Source: a virus. From it: a DNA stretch of 64,000 nt. The translations under genes and the position numbers were made by a program. The notes beneath the pieces were generated by a model. The model ran no database searches. It was not told the origin of the DNA and worked only from the letters and a program-made list of their open reading frames with translations. Location of the stretch: positions 1 to 64,000 of the IMG/VR virus record IMGVR_UViG_3300036766_000439; one strand, given 5' to 3'. Of the stretch, positions 9,685-16,969 are shown piece after piece; position 1 is the stretch's first letter; each line of letters begins with the position of its first letter.

Positions 9685-10194
9685 TTAGACGCGCCCCGCG
9701 CGCGGCTCATGCACGATGTTGGGCAAAGTCGCGCGGATGCGTTTCGCAGCCCGCTCAAGGGTTTTCGCGAGCCTCACCTTTGCGGCGTCATCGAGTTCTT
9801 TTTCGTAGATTTCCCACATTTCATGCCGGAAGAATCTTTCCACGGATACGGTGGCCTCTATCCACGGATCATCGGCACCGACCGGGGTCACCGCGTGCTC
9901 GATTAGCGGGACACCGCGCCGAACCCGGAGAGCCCACGATGGCGATTCCGTGAATGCACCGCGGATAATTTCACGCGCATTTTCTTCGGCGACTTCCGGG
10001 CACTCGCTTTCGACTATGCCGAGAAGTTCTCTTGCTGTTTTTGATGTGTAGCCCAAACAAGTCCCCAGCGCCAACGCGCGGGGTTTCCGCGGCGATTTCG
10101 TAGTAAGTTTTCGAGTGTTTTTCTTGAGCATAAAATCAGTCCTTTCTTTCCGCGCGGGGCACTCTGGCTTTTTGATTTTGGCGTCAGCGGTCAT
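9685..10194 (-). CDS. Cassette-type protein, duplicate of the gene at 55292
   Basis: A 169-aa protein from ATG 10194, which overlaps the upstream stop. From residue ~53 (KTARELLGIVES) to near the end it is the same protein as that at 55292-55666, with one visible substitution (Gly to Glu). The N-terminal ~50 residues differ and are basic (a different 5' end). The shared DNA stops exactly at the R'' element CCCAACA (9717), after which the two attC regions diverge. No domain is recognised; the core is acidic and helical. Confidence 0.65.
   Translation of the reverse strand: MTADAKIKKPECPARKERTDFMLKKNTRKLTTKSPRKPRALALGTCLGYTSKTARELLGIVESECPEVAEENAREIIRGAFTESPSWALRVRRGVPLIEHAVTPVGADDPWIEATVSVERFFRHEMWEIYEKELDDAAKVRLAKTLERAAKRIRATLPNIVHEPRAGRV
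9717..10042 (-). repeat. 326-bp duplicated cassette segment (inverted relative to 55300-55625)
   Basis: Reverse-complementing this stretch gives the same sequence as 55300-55625, with very few differences seen by eye. The shared block ends at the attC R'' element on one side and at AAAAACAGCAAG on the other. It is the strongest direct link between the two cassette arrays. Confidence 0.9.
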
Positions 10195-10508
10195 GGTGAG
10201 TCTGGTTGCTTCGTCCGTCCGGCGTGCCGGACCTTCTCCATCGCCGGCGTTGCGTCGCCGTGCGTGCAGTCGGCCAGCCAGTAGTCGTGCCACTTGAGGT
10301 CACTGAGGTTGCGCCAGCACCACGCCGTCTTGTGCCAGAAGGGGTGATCCCACCGCGCCAGGAATGGGCAGTCCGGCGAGCAGTGGTAGCCGTCTTCGCC
10401 CAGCACCCGCGCCATGCTCCTGCGTTCCTTGGCGGCGCGCATGGCGGCGAATTTCTTCATCCGTTTTAGGTTCGTGCTGCGCCAAAGCGATTTGCGTCTT
10501 ATGGTCAT
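10191..10508 (-). CDS. Cassette-type protein with Cys/His/Trp-rich centre, 105 aa
   Basis: Basic N-terminus (MTIRRKSLWRSTNLKRMKKF) followed by a Cys/His/Trp-rich region (CSPDCPFLARWDHPFWHKTAWCW, read as separate motifs CSPDC and WHKTAWCW). This suggests metal binding. ATGA overlap with the gene at 9685-10194. It follows the gene at 10527, whose end contains an R''-like GCCGAAC; the right half of that attC is not evident. Unknown function. Confidence 0.55.
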   Translation of the reverse strand: MTIRRKSLWRSTNLKRMKKFAAMRAAKERRSMARVLGEDGYHCSPDCPFLARWDHPFWHKTAWCWRNLSDLKWHDYWLADCTHGDATPAMEKVRHAGRTKQPDSP

Positions 10509-10526
10509 TTTTCGGTGCGGCCTATT

Positions 10527-10763
10527 CTATTGTTCGGCATACACGATTCCGCGTGCGACGTTCCACTTGCCACAGTGCGGGCAGTTCGCGGCGATCCCCT
10601 CATCCGGTTCTCCGCGATTGAATGGCCGGTGGTCGCGCGTCGCGAACGGGCGTTTGCAGTTTCCGCATACGATGCTCGCCTTCGGTTGCCCCCAAAGGCA
10701 GATGCTCCACGCCTCGAATGAGGCCGCGTCGCAGATTTGGTCTTGTGTGAGTTGGATTGCCAT
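10527..10763 (-). CDS. Zinc-ribbon cassette protein, 78 aa
   Basis: Two CxxC knuckles, CGNC (~residue 33) and CPHC (~residue 62), flank an Arg/His-rich segment, the layout of a treble-clef or rubredoxin-like zinc ribbon. It begins 9 bp after the degenerate R' of the attC at 10772-10833. Similar short zinc ribbons occur in the main array (53201, 53658, 54942). Confidence 0.65.
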   Translation of the reverse strand: MAIQLTQDQICDAASFEAWSICLWGQPKASIVCGNCKRPFATRDHRPFNRGEPDEGIAANCPHCGKWNVARGIVYAEQ

Positions 10764-10771
10764 AAAAAGAA

Positions 10772-10833
10772 GCCTACCAATGTGCTACAGAGAACGGCCC
10801 CCGAGCGGGCCGTCTCTGACCACGGCGTTCGGC
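10772..10833 (-). other. attC site (62 bp), minus strand, near-copy of 55618-55679
   Basis: On the minus strand R'' is GCCGAAC. The arms AGAGACGGCC and GGCCGTTCTCT pair with one extra T in the right arm, and R' is degenerate (TGGTAGGC). The same hairpin occurs at 55618-55679, where R' is intact (GTTGGGC). Confidence 0.8.
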
Positions 10834-11102
10834 CAGTGAGCGTTTAGGAGTTCCGCGAGGTGATCCCCGATCTGGTCTTGGATCGCAGCGGCCTTATCGG
10901 CTGGCAGGCCATGCGCGCCCGTGCCCGTTAGGTGGCCCCAGCCTCGGATGTCGAGCATACGCTCAGCGCCTTCGCCACTACCCCAGATTATACCATCCTC
11001 ATGCCGAAACGGCGGAGTGAAGTATTTCGCAGCAAGGCCGAACCAGGCGCTAGAGCCAACGCTCGCAGCCTGTCCTTTTTCGGGTGATTGTTCTCCGCTC
11101 AT
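10785..11102 (-). CDS. Cassette-encoded protein with attC-derived N- and C-termini, 105 aa
   Basis: Starts at the ATGAGC of the left arm of attC 11037-11110 and reads through that site (VGSSAWFG). The central part contains YFTPPFRHEDGIIWGSGEG and DIRGWGHLTGTGAH, then a helical C-terminus. The last ~14 residues (VVRDGPLGGRSL) are translation of the next attC, showing that this frame lacks a stop before its own attC. No family recognised. Confidence 0.55.
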   Translation of the reverse strand: MSGEQSPEKGQAASVGSSAWFGLAAKYFTPPFRHEDGIIWGSGEGAERMLDIRGWGHLTGTGAHGLPADKAAAIQDQIGDHLAELLNAHWPNAVVRDGPLGGRSL

Positions 11103-11110
11103 AGTTATAG
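11037..11110 (-). other. attC-like site (74 bp), minus strand, partly degenerate
   Basis: Reading the minus strand: R''-like CTATAAC, ATGAGC in the left arm, right arm GCGAGCGTTGGCTC and R' GTTCGGC. The left arm pairs only partly. The stop codon of the upstream cassette gene lies inside R''. Called from the conserved right half and its position between two cassette genes. Confidence 0.6.
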
Positions 11111-11335
11111 GGTTTTCGGCGAGATGCGAAAAGTGACGCGCACCACTTTGCATTTTCCAATGTGCGGCTTGAGTGCCTTGGCCATTTCTGCCGCGCGGTA
11201 TCGGTGGCAGTAGAGCTGCGGAGTTGATTCGGAGCCTAGAGTTATTCGTCCGCTGTGATGCTGCACGGCCCACGCTGAACCACCCGTAGAGCCAACGCGG
11301 GCGCGGCTCCGTCCTTTTGCTTTAGAGGTCTTCAT
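11105..11335 (-). CDS. Cassette protein translated from inside attC, 76 aa
   Basis: ATG 11335 lies in the loop of attC 11274-11379. The frame crosses R' as GG-Ser-Ala (VGSTGGSAW), the same preferred frame as in the main array. The rest is basic (YCHRYRAAEMAKALKPHIGKC) and may be a small nucleic-acid-binding domain. The stop lies in the R'' of the next attC. Confidence 0.55.
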   Translation of the reverse strand: MKTSKAKGRSRARVGSTGGSAWAVQHHSGRITLGSESTPQLYCHRYRAAEMAKALKPHIGKCKVVRVTFRISPKTL

Positions 11336-11379
11336 GTTTTCGATTGGCTAGAGCCGCGTGGCTCACTTTGACGTTCGCT
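11274..11379 (-). other. attC site (106 bp), minus strand, first of the second array
   Basis: Minus-strand R'' AGCGAAC, left arm GAGCCACGCGG, right arm CCGCGTTGGCTC with one extra T, R' GTTCAGC. It begins 37 bp after the stop of the SF2 helicase gene, so the cassettes are fused directly to the end of the recombination operon. Confidence 0.8.
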
Positions 11380-11415
11380 GTAAATTTCAGATCACAATCA
11401 AATGCCGATTTTATT

Positions 11416-13128
11416 CTATGCGTCAATACGTTTCTTCGCCTTGATTGTCTTGTCGATCACCGCGGACGCCTCGTTCACGGTCAGCGTGGCACAGGTCTGC
11501 TCATCGAGTCCTAGCTGCGCCATCAGCGATAGCTGCCGCGGCGTTGCCAAGTGGTGTTTCAAGCGCGAGATCACGCGGGCAATGACTTTCGACGCGAGCC
11601 CCTTGCATTTGATGTTGCTCACGTCGATCCCCTGCTTTTGCAGAAAACTCAACTGCCCGTCCGTCGGCGGCAGGCTGTCCCATGAAGTCTCCGGTTCATA
11701 GCTGGCCAAGGACGCATCCCCCAAAGACACGGAGAGCGCAATGGGGTCAATCGTCCGGGCCTGCTTGCGCGCGTGCTTCTTGGCCGCGTCCTGCAACGCC
11801 TTGAGCATGTCCCGCTCCGCCACAGACTCAGCCGCCACCAAATCCACCTCCCCGGACTCCAGCATGGCTTTCCGTATCGCCGGTTTCGAGGCGACAAGAT
11901 CCACCGGCTGAATCAGGTCGATGCGGTCGGTCAGCCATAGGAAATCGAGGATCACGAAATGTGGCTTGGCGGAGGCTGCGATTGCCGCCAGTCGGGCCTC
12001 GCGGTCGTCCAAGTGGTCGATCAATCCCGGCAGCGTGCGGGTTCCGCGGACACTGGCCTGCACGAAAAAACTCCAAATCTTGGTCGGCCGCAGGATGCAG
12101 ACTCCTGTAATGTCGGGCACGTCAAAGCCCTCGACCACCAAAAGGGCGTTGCAAAGCACGGTGCCCGGTCCCGCGGCGCGAAAGGCGACAATCTTCTCGT
12201 CCCGGTCATCGCAGGCGCCGGACACGAAACTCCCGTTCATCCCCTCATCGCACAGGGCTAAAGACAGCAACCGGGCGGTTTCTATGGACGGCGTAAACAC
12301 CACTGTCTTTAGAGTCTTGGCGTGAAGGGCGATCTGCTTGGCGACTTCCCGCAGGATCGGTGCGATGCGGGCCGTCACCTCGCCCAAGTCGAAATCCGCC
12401 CCCTGTCCGCCGGCACGGGATAGTTTGACTCCGCGCATGTCAATCTTGAGCGGGATGTTCTTCACCAGCGGGCGCACGAGATACCCGTCGCGCACCGCTT
12501 CGAGCAGTCCGTATTCATAGGCGATCTTTTGATAAAGCTCCCCAAGGTCGCGCTTGTCGCCGCGGCTGGCCGTCGCCGTCACACCCAAGATGCGGGCCTT
12601 GTGCTGGTATTCGGCTCCGATCTCCGGCGCGGACCATCCTTCATTGAGAGAGTCCCGCCCGTAGTGGAAATAAAAGATAATCTTGAGGTAAGACTTGGCG
12701 AGGCTCCGATGGCATTCGTCCACGATGACGAGGCTGAAATGATCGTCCGCAAACCCCGTCAGCCGGTTGTCCCGCGTCAACGTCTGCACCGACGCAATGA
12801 CGACGGAGGCAAACGGGCTCGCATGATCGTCCGCCTTCTCCTTGTCGGCCACGAGTCCGGTGGACTTGCGCAGCTTGTCTATCGCCTGCTCTAGCAACTC
12901 ATCGGTATGCGCGAGAATCAGCACCTTGCCGCCTTTGGCGACTTCATCGCGGGCGATGTTGGCGAAAACTACGGTCTTGCCACAGCCGCCACTCATCACC
13001 ACGAGTTGCCGCGTAGCCTCCGCCCAGCCAGCCTCGACCGACTCGATGCACTCAGTCTGATAAGGGCGCAGGCGAAGCAGCGGCGCGGGCGCGTCGTCAG
13101 CCCAATCAATTTCTAGGATTTGGCTCAC
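11416..13128 (-). CDS. SF2 DEAD/DEAH-type helicase
   Basis: A 570-aa protein with Walker A SGGCGKT (residues 46-52), a DECH box (137-140), motif III-like TATAS (VTATASRG) and a C-terminal helicase half with motif VI-like QASVRGTR (~358-365). This is the RecG/UvsW/Rad25-like arrangement typical of phage DNA helicases. It overlaps the VRR-NUC gene by ATGA, and a nuclease-helicase pair suggests recombination or fork repair. The extra ~150 residues at the C-terminus are helical and not identified. Confidence 0.9.
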   Translation of the reverse strand: MSQILEIDWADDAPAPLLRLRPYQTECIESVEAGWAEATRQLVVMSGGCGKTVVFANIARDEVAKGGKVLILAHTDELLEQAIDKLRKSTGLVADKEKADDHASPFASVVIASVQTLTRDNRLTGFADDHFSLVIVDECHRSLAKSYLKIIFYFHYGRDSLNEGWSAPEIGAEYQHKARILGVTATASRGDKRDLGELYQKIAYEYGLLEAVRDGYLVRPLVKNIPLKIDMRGVKLSRAGGQGADFDLGEVTARIAPILREVAKQIALHAKTLKTVVFTPSIETARLLSLALCDEGMNGSFVSGACDDRDEKIVAFRAAGPGTVLCNALLVVEGFDVPDITGVCILRPTKIWSFFVQASVRGTRTLPGLIDHLDDREARLAAIAASAKPHFVILDFLWLTDRIDLIQPVDLVASKPAIRKAMLESGEVDLVAAESVAERDMLKALQDAAKKHARKQARTIDPIALSVSLGDASLASYEPETSWDSLPPTDGQLSFLQKQGIDVSNIKCKGLASKVIARVISRLKHHLATPRQLSLMAQLGLDEQTCATLTVNEASAVIDKTIKAKKRIDA

Positions 13129-13580
13129 GCCAGATATTCCTCAATCGCCCGTTTGGCTTCCTCCGTGCTCCGGCAGACAGTGACGGTGTAACGCTGACAT
13201 TCAAGCGTCCATAGCATCAGTTTTTGCACGGGCGAGACGCGACCTATCGGGGTTTTAAGTTCGAGGAAAAGTCCATGCTTCCATCGGCTGGCAACGCAAA
13301 GCATTAAATCAGGAGTTCCTGCCCTTGCCCCTTCCGCCTTCATTCTCGCCCCGTTGCGCGGGCTGCGAGCTGCCTGTAGTGGAATCGCAAATAATAGGTT
13401 CTCGGAAAGGCTGAAACCCGCGCAGGCATGGTGCCACCACCGGATTAAATCCTGCTGCATCTGAGACTCCGACGGCCCGCTCGACGGCGTGCGGTTCTTG
13501 CGGAACTTGAAATCGACCGGCAAGCCCTGCTTGGTCAGGAGGGCGGCAAGATCAGCGTCCGTATAGCGTTTCGAGGACAT
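13125..13580 (-). CDS. VRR-NUC domain nuclease
   Basis: A 151-aa protein with the PD-(D/E)XK core of VRR-NUC (PF08774): E/Q near residue 40, GTPDLM (~87-92) and LELKTPIGRVSPVQ (~104-117), where Asp, Glu and Lys would bind metal. These nucleases cleave branched DNA. It stands between a small basic protein and the SF2 helicase in one operon. Confidence 0.9.
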   Translation of the reverse strand: MSSKRYTDADLAALLTKQGLPVDFKFRKNRTPSSGPSESQMQQDLIRWWHHACAGFSLSENLLFAIPLQAARSPRNGARMKAEGARAGTPDLMLCVASRWKHGLFLELKTPIGRVSPVQKLMLWTLECQRYTVTVCRSTEEAKRAIEEYLA

Positions 13581-13713
13581 CGACGTAGGTGAGATTAACC
13601 GGAATCCCGTAGTGCCGCCGCATGCTGCGGTTCGCCTTGTTCAGTTGGGCCAGTCGTCCCCGGCTCCGGGTGGTCTTGGCGTGTTCGGATCGCGGGCGCT
13701 GTTTGATCTTCAT
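13552..13713 (-). CDS. Small basic protein, 53 aa
   Basis: Frame from ATG 13713, overlapping the start of the VRR-NUC gene by 29 bp. Very basic (KIKQRPRSEHAKTTRSRGR, NRSMRRHYG). It lies exactly in the gap between two operon genes that otherwise overlap. Possibly a small nucleic-acid-binding protein; no family known. Confidence 0.5.
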   Translation of the reverse strand: MKIKQRPRSEHAKTTRSRGRLAQLNKANRSMRRHYGIPVNLTYVDVLETLYGR

Positions 13714-13750
13714 TTCTTCATTCCTCTTGGGAACGTTCGGGTTAGTGCAA

Positions 13751-14893
13751 TTACGAAAATTGTAAAATCCGTTTTTCGCCTTGGGTTACAAACGGCTTGA
13801 ATCTGCCGTCAACTACACTCTGCGCGGTCACGCTTGCCTTCCCGCCTTTAGGGATGTCCATGACTGTTGCCACCTCATCCACGAGGCGCGTCATCGACGG
13901 TTTATATGCCGCTGCCATGTGCTCATCGGTGACAAGGATTTCTTTTGCGGCCTTGAAGAACTCCACCGGCTTATCAATCGTGTAGCTCCCTTTCTGAATT
14001 TTCCGCGTGATTGTGATGCCGCAACCGGCGGCAATCGAGTCCTGTTTGTCGAGGCGTTCATGGAGCATGGCGGTCGCGTCCTCAGTGGGGCGGTTGAGCG
14101 TGCGGGCAGCGATCACCCAGTCAGCCAACTGGGCGTCATTGGGCTCGCGTTTGACGCGGGCGAGGGATTCAGGAGTCAGGGTTGCTTTCATGTGTTCGAG
14201 TTCAAGTTGCAGGGCGGGGCATTGTATCGACGCTGGGCACCAGCGGCATTGCGCCATGCCGGAGTTCACTTCCATCGCGTTATCGAGGGCCGCGTTGATC
14301 CGGGCCTCCAGACCGGCCGTGGCCTTGTCGATGTCCTCAATCATGGCCTCGCTCACGCGGGGAAAGCCTTCATCCTCGTCGTTGCGCGGTTGGATGATGC
14401 GGACCTTGCCGCGGCGCAGCGTCGGATAGGCGCGTTTCAACAGGCAGGCATAAACGAGCAGTTGCCAGTTCTGCTCGGCAATATCGACGGGGATGTAGCC
14501 CGTTTTGAAGTCATCGACACGGAACTCGGTCACGTCCGGGTTGAGCGCCACCACGTCAGGATGCCCGGAGAGGTTGAACCGATCCCAAGAATACGCCAGC
14601 GCCGCCTCACATTCCAGCGACCAGTCCGCCGGCGTTTCCTCGATCACTGTCCGAAAGAGGAAATTAATCATCCAGTCATTCAGGTGATTGCCGGGCGCAT
14701 AGTTGAACCCATTGGGGAAGCCATTGCCGTAGGCTCCGGCCTCCGTGACGAGCCGCCAGGCGGTCTTGAGGTGTATGTCCGTGCCCTCGTCGCCCTCTGT
14801 GCCGGCGCGCGGGGCCACGAGGCGCGTGAGCGTCAGCGACCCGTTGCAGGACAGCACCCGATCAATCTCGCTCGCGCGGAGGGTCGGTTTCAA
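13751..14893 (-). CDS. PD-(D/E)XK nuclease (DUF2800/RecB-Cas4-like)
   Basis: A 380-aa protein. Core motifs are GHPDVVAL (~114-121), FRVDDFKTGY (~129-138, catalytic D and K) and QNWQLLVYA, followed by a Cys cluster (CRWC...CPA, ~215-230). This is the arrangement of RecB/Cas4-family exonucleases of the DUF2800 group that accompany phage RecT. ATGA overlap with the DUF1351-like gene. Predicted 5'-3' resection enzyme supplying ssDNA for RecT. Confidence 0.85.
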   Translation of the reverse strand: MKPTLRASEIDRVLSCNGSLTLTRLVAPRAGTEGDEGTDIHLKTAWRLVTEAGAYGNGFPNGFNYAPGNHLNDWMINFLFRTVIEETPADWSLECEAALAYSWDRFNLSGHPDVVALNPDVTEFRVDDFKTGYIPVDIAEQNWQLLVYACLLKRAYPTLRRGKVRIIQPRNDEDEGFPRVSEAMIEDIDKATAGLEARINAALDNAMEVNSGMAQCRWCPASIQCPALQLELEHMKATLTPESLARVKREPNDAQLADWVIAARTLNRPTEDATAMLHERLDKQDSIAAGCGITITRKIQKGSYTIDKPVEFFKAAKEILVTDEHMAAAYKPSMTRLVDEVATVMDIPKGGKASVTAQSVVDGRFKPFVTQGEKRILQFS

Positions 14894-15711
14894 AACACGC
14901 TCCTTCCTGTGCTGACTGATTGTTTGTCGATCTCGAAGCGCACCCCGGCGCAGACCGGGAGCGGTTCGCCTTCCTTGTAGCCGTCACAAAAGACGGCGCG
15001 GATCGCCTTGTCATTGGGCGTGCGGACGACGAATGACTCTGGAAGCAACGCGACATTTTCAACCCGGTGAATCAACCGCACCTTGAACGCAACGCCAGTC
15101 GGCTTTGCCATCACCGGAGCCGGGGCGAACTTGACCGCCTCGATTGCCTTCTCCGTTTCGGTTTTGGGCGGCGGCGGGGTGGGCGGCAGGTCGTCCAAGT
15201 CGAGTTCCATCACCGGCGTCTTGTTCTTGGCCGCGGCTTCAGCGGCAGCTTTCGCCGCTTCCTCCGCAATGCGCTGCACCTCCGCCTGCCGGCGTTGCTC
15301 GGCCTGAATCTCTGCCTGCCGGATCTTCTCCAACCGCTCCAACTCCTTGCGCCGGGCATCCTCCGCCGCCTGGGCCTTGCGCTGCTGATCGTCGTCATAG
15401 GCCGTCAGCGCGAACTTGAGCACGGTCTTGGCCTTTTCGATGCGCGCCATCGGCTCGCGCGCCGTCTCGTCAATCTTGGCATTGATGTCGATGAATGGGC
15501 GTTTCAGCGCAAGGCGCGTGGCGTCGAGTTTCTTGCCCGCGCCCGTCAGGCGTTGCTGCAAGTCGGCCGCTTGCTGGGCCGATTGCGCGTCGGTGATCTT
15601 GAGCGCCGACACCTGTTCCTCGACCTTCGCCAGCGTGGCGAGGAATGCATTGTCCGCCAGAATCAGCGGGAATGCCGGTGCGGTCGCGGCAACTTCGATG
15701 TGCTCGCTCAA
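14890..15711 (-). CDS. DUF1351-like recombination accessory protein
   Basis: 273 aa from a TTG start whose TTGA overlaps the RecT stop. No better ATG exists nearby, and the frame upstream belongs to a shadow. A long helical/coiled-coil segment (~residues 20-170) with LKRPFIDINAKIDE and an Ala/Glu/Lys-rich stretch resembles DUF1351 proteins encoded next to phage annealing proteins. The C-terminal ~100 residues form a compact domain. A role with RecT/exonuclease is inferred from gene order. Confidence 0.6.
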   Translation of the reverse strand: MSEHIEVAATAPAFPLILADNAFLATLAKVEEQVSALKITDAQSAQQAADLQQRLTGAGKKLDATRLALKRPFIDINAKIDETAREPMARIEKAKTVLKFALTAYDDDQQRKAQAAEDARRKELERLEKIRQAEIQAEQRRQAEVQRIAEEAAKAAAEAAAKNKTPVMELDLDDLPPTPPPPKTETEKAIEAVKFAPAPVMAKPTGVAFKVRLIHRVENVALLPESFVVRTPNDKAIRAVFCDGYKEGEPLPVCAGVRFEIDKQSVSTGRSVF

Positions 15712-16766
15712 TCCACCTCCGGCGCCGTATCGGGCGTCGCCTCTTTCACGGCCTGCACGATGATAATCATGCTCTTGGCCTTGGTGAGTTTGCCGAGCAG
15801 TTCCACCTCCAGAAGTTTGCCCTTCGCCCAAATCGGATTCGGGATCAGGTTGTCCTCATCGCGGGTGGCACCGCCGATGTGAATGACGGTGCCGGTGAAC
15901 TCGCCTTCGAGTTCCACGCTGACCGAGGGCGTCAGCACGCCACCGCTTTTGACCTCCATCGTGGTCACAGCGATCATCGTGCAAAGTGCGGTCAGTTTCT
16001 CGCCGTCGTTGAGCGCCGTGCGGGCGGCGGGTTTCGTGTCGGGCTTGGCCGGCGGTTCCGCGGCGGGCGGAAGAATCTCCGCCTCCAGCACCGTTGTCGT
16101 CGCCTTGGTGTTCTCCGTCACTGTGGCGGCACCCTTGGCCTCGCGTTTCGGCGGGGCGGTGCGTTTCGGCGGGTCAATCACCTTCTCGGCACCCGACGGA
16201 GCCGGCGTGACGTTGATTTCCTCCATGATAAACCGGTCATCGGCATCGTAGGGAATGCCGTGGATCACCTGGCGGGCGCAGTGCTTGAGGGCGCGCAGCG
16301 AAAGCATGTGGCGCGGCCGGGATGCCCAGTTGGGATTTTGTCCGACTTTCCACTCAGACAAAAGCGCAGTATATACTAGAGGGCGCTCCACCCCCTTGCG
16401 CCAGATGCGCGCAATCGCATGGGTTGGCGGAACGGAAACGTCTTCGGGATAGCAGACCGATTCCCAGCTATCGACGGCGGGATGCTCGGAGAGCTTCTTA
16501 TAAACTCCCGCCGGTCCCATGATGGGGATGATGCTGCCCCCCTGCCCAGGAAACGCATACAGCATGTCCGGCAGGAACGGGTTGACCCCCATGTCGGCGG
16601 CAATCGAGACGAAGGCCGCAAGCTGGCTGTCGGTGATGTTGGCCGCATTGCCTTTGAAGCATTGGGCCTTGATTGCCTCTATCATGGCTCCAGGCTCCAT
16701 GCCAATCAATGCGGCAAGTTGCTGGGAGGCTTTCGGGCGGACGGCGAGTTGGGTGTTTTCAGACAT
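15708..16766 (-). CDS. recT: RecT-family single-strand annealing protein
   Basis: A 352-aa protein. Residues ~30-190 follow the RecT/Bet pattern: SIAADMGVNPFLPDMLYAFP, the conserved 'R...C..H.IPYDADD' region and basic residues for ssDNA binding. The C-terminal part after residue ~200 is Pro/Lys-rich and variable. It anneals resected DNA strands. The operon contains the matching nuclease genes. Such proteins could also act on the single-stranded substrates of integron recombination, but that is speculation. Confidence 0.85.
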   Translation of the reverse strand: MSENTQLAVRPKASQQLAALIGMEPGAMIEAIKAQCFKGNAANITDSQLAAFVSIAADMGVNPFLPDMLYAFPGQGGSIIPIMGPAGVYKKLSEHPAVDSWESVCYPEDVSVPPTHAIARIWRKGVERPLVYTALLSEWKVGQNPNWASRPRHMLSLRALKHCARQVIHGIPYDADDRFIMEEINVTPAPSGAEKVIDPPKRTAPPKREAKGAATVTENTKATTTVLEAEILPPAAEPPAKPDTKPAARTALNDGEKLTALCTMIAVTTMEVKSGGVLTPSVSVELEGEFTGTVIHIGGATRDEDNLIPNPIWAKGKLLEVELLGKLTKAKSMIIIVQAVKEATPDTAPEVD

Positions 16767-16893
16767 GGGATTCCTGTTTGACGGGTTGAGTTTGGTTGAT
16801 GGCCTCAGTGACGATTTTCCACTGCGGCAGGGCGCGCTTTTTGGCCCGCCGTTTGATCTCTTTGACTACGAGGAGGGGGAGTTCAATGAACAT
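16759..16893 (-). CDS. Small basic protein leading the recombination operon, 44 aa
   Basis: Frame from ATG 16893, overlapping the recT start by 8 bp. Sequence FIELPLLVVKEIKRRAKKRA shows a short hydrophobic patch and a basic helix. First gene after the operator-like palindrome, so probably translated as the operon leader. Unknown function. Confidence 0.45.
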   Translation of the reverse strand: MFIELPLLVVKEIKRRAKKRALPQWKIVTEAINQTQPVKQESHV

Positions 16894-16909
16894 CCCCTTG
16901 CGGACTATT

Positions 16910-16926
16910 GATGGCATAGTGCCATC
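16910..16926. promoter_or_regulatory. Perfect 7-bp palindrome upstream of the recombination operon
   Basis: GATGGCA-TAG-TGCCATC sits 17 bp upstream of ATG 16893 and ~45 bp from the portal stop. AT-rich ATATAT and AATATG lie just upstream in the direction of the operon, so this is a good candidate operator. The cognate regulator is unknown; the XRE protein at 41938 is one candidate. Confidence 0.5.
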
Positions 16927-16969
16927 GGTCTATGCGCAATATATGTCTCGTCAAGCAAGAATATGCTTT

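Larger units (their letters stand above)
9677..11379 (-). mobile_element. Second cassette array without its own integrase
   Basis: About 1.7 kb with three recognisable attC sites (11274-11379, 11037-11110, 10772-10833), further R'' fragments near 10530 and 9717, and five short co-directional genes. No integrase gene is adjacent, so this is a CALIN-like cluster in phage DNA, presumably mobilised by the IntI at 59441. It is in line with, and probably read through from, the RecT/helicase operon. Confidence 0.8.

Noticed and set aside
13781-14980. Long + strand frame antisense to the PD-(D/E)XK nuclease gene
   Set aside because: It is a high-GC shadow; the minus strand has the conserved nuclease motifs and operon overlaps.
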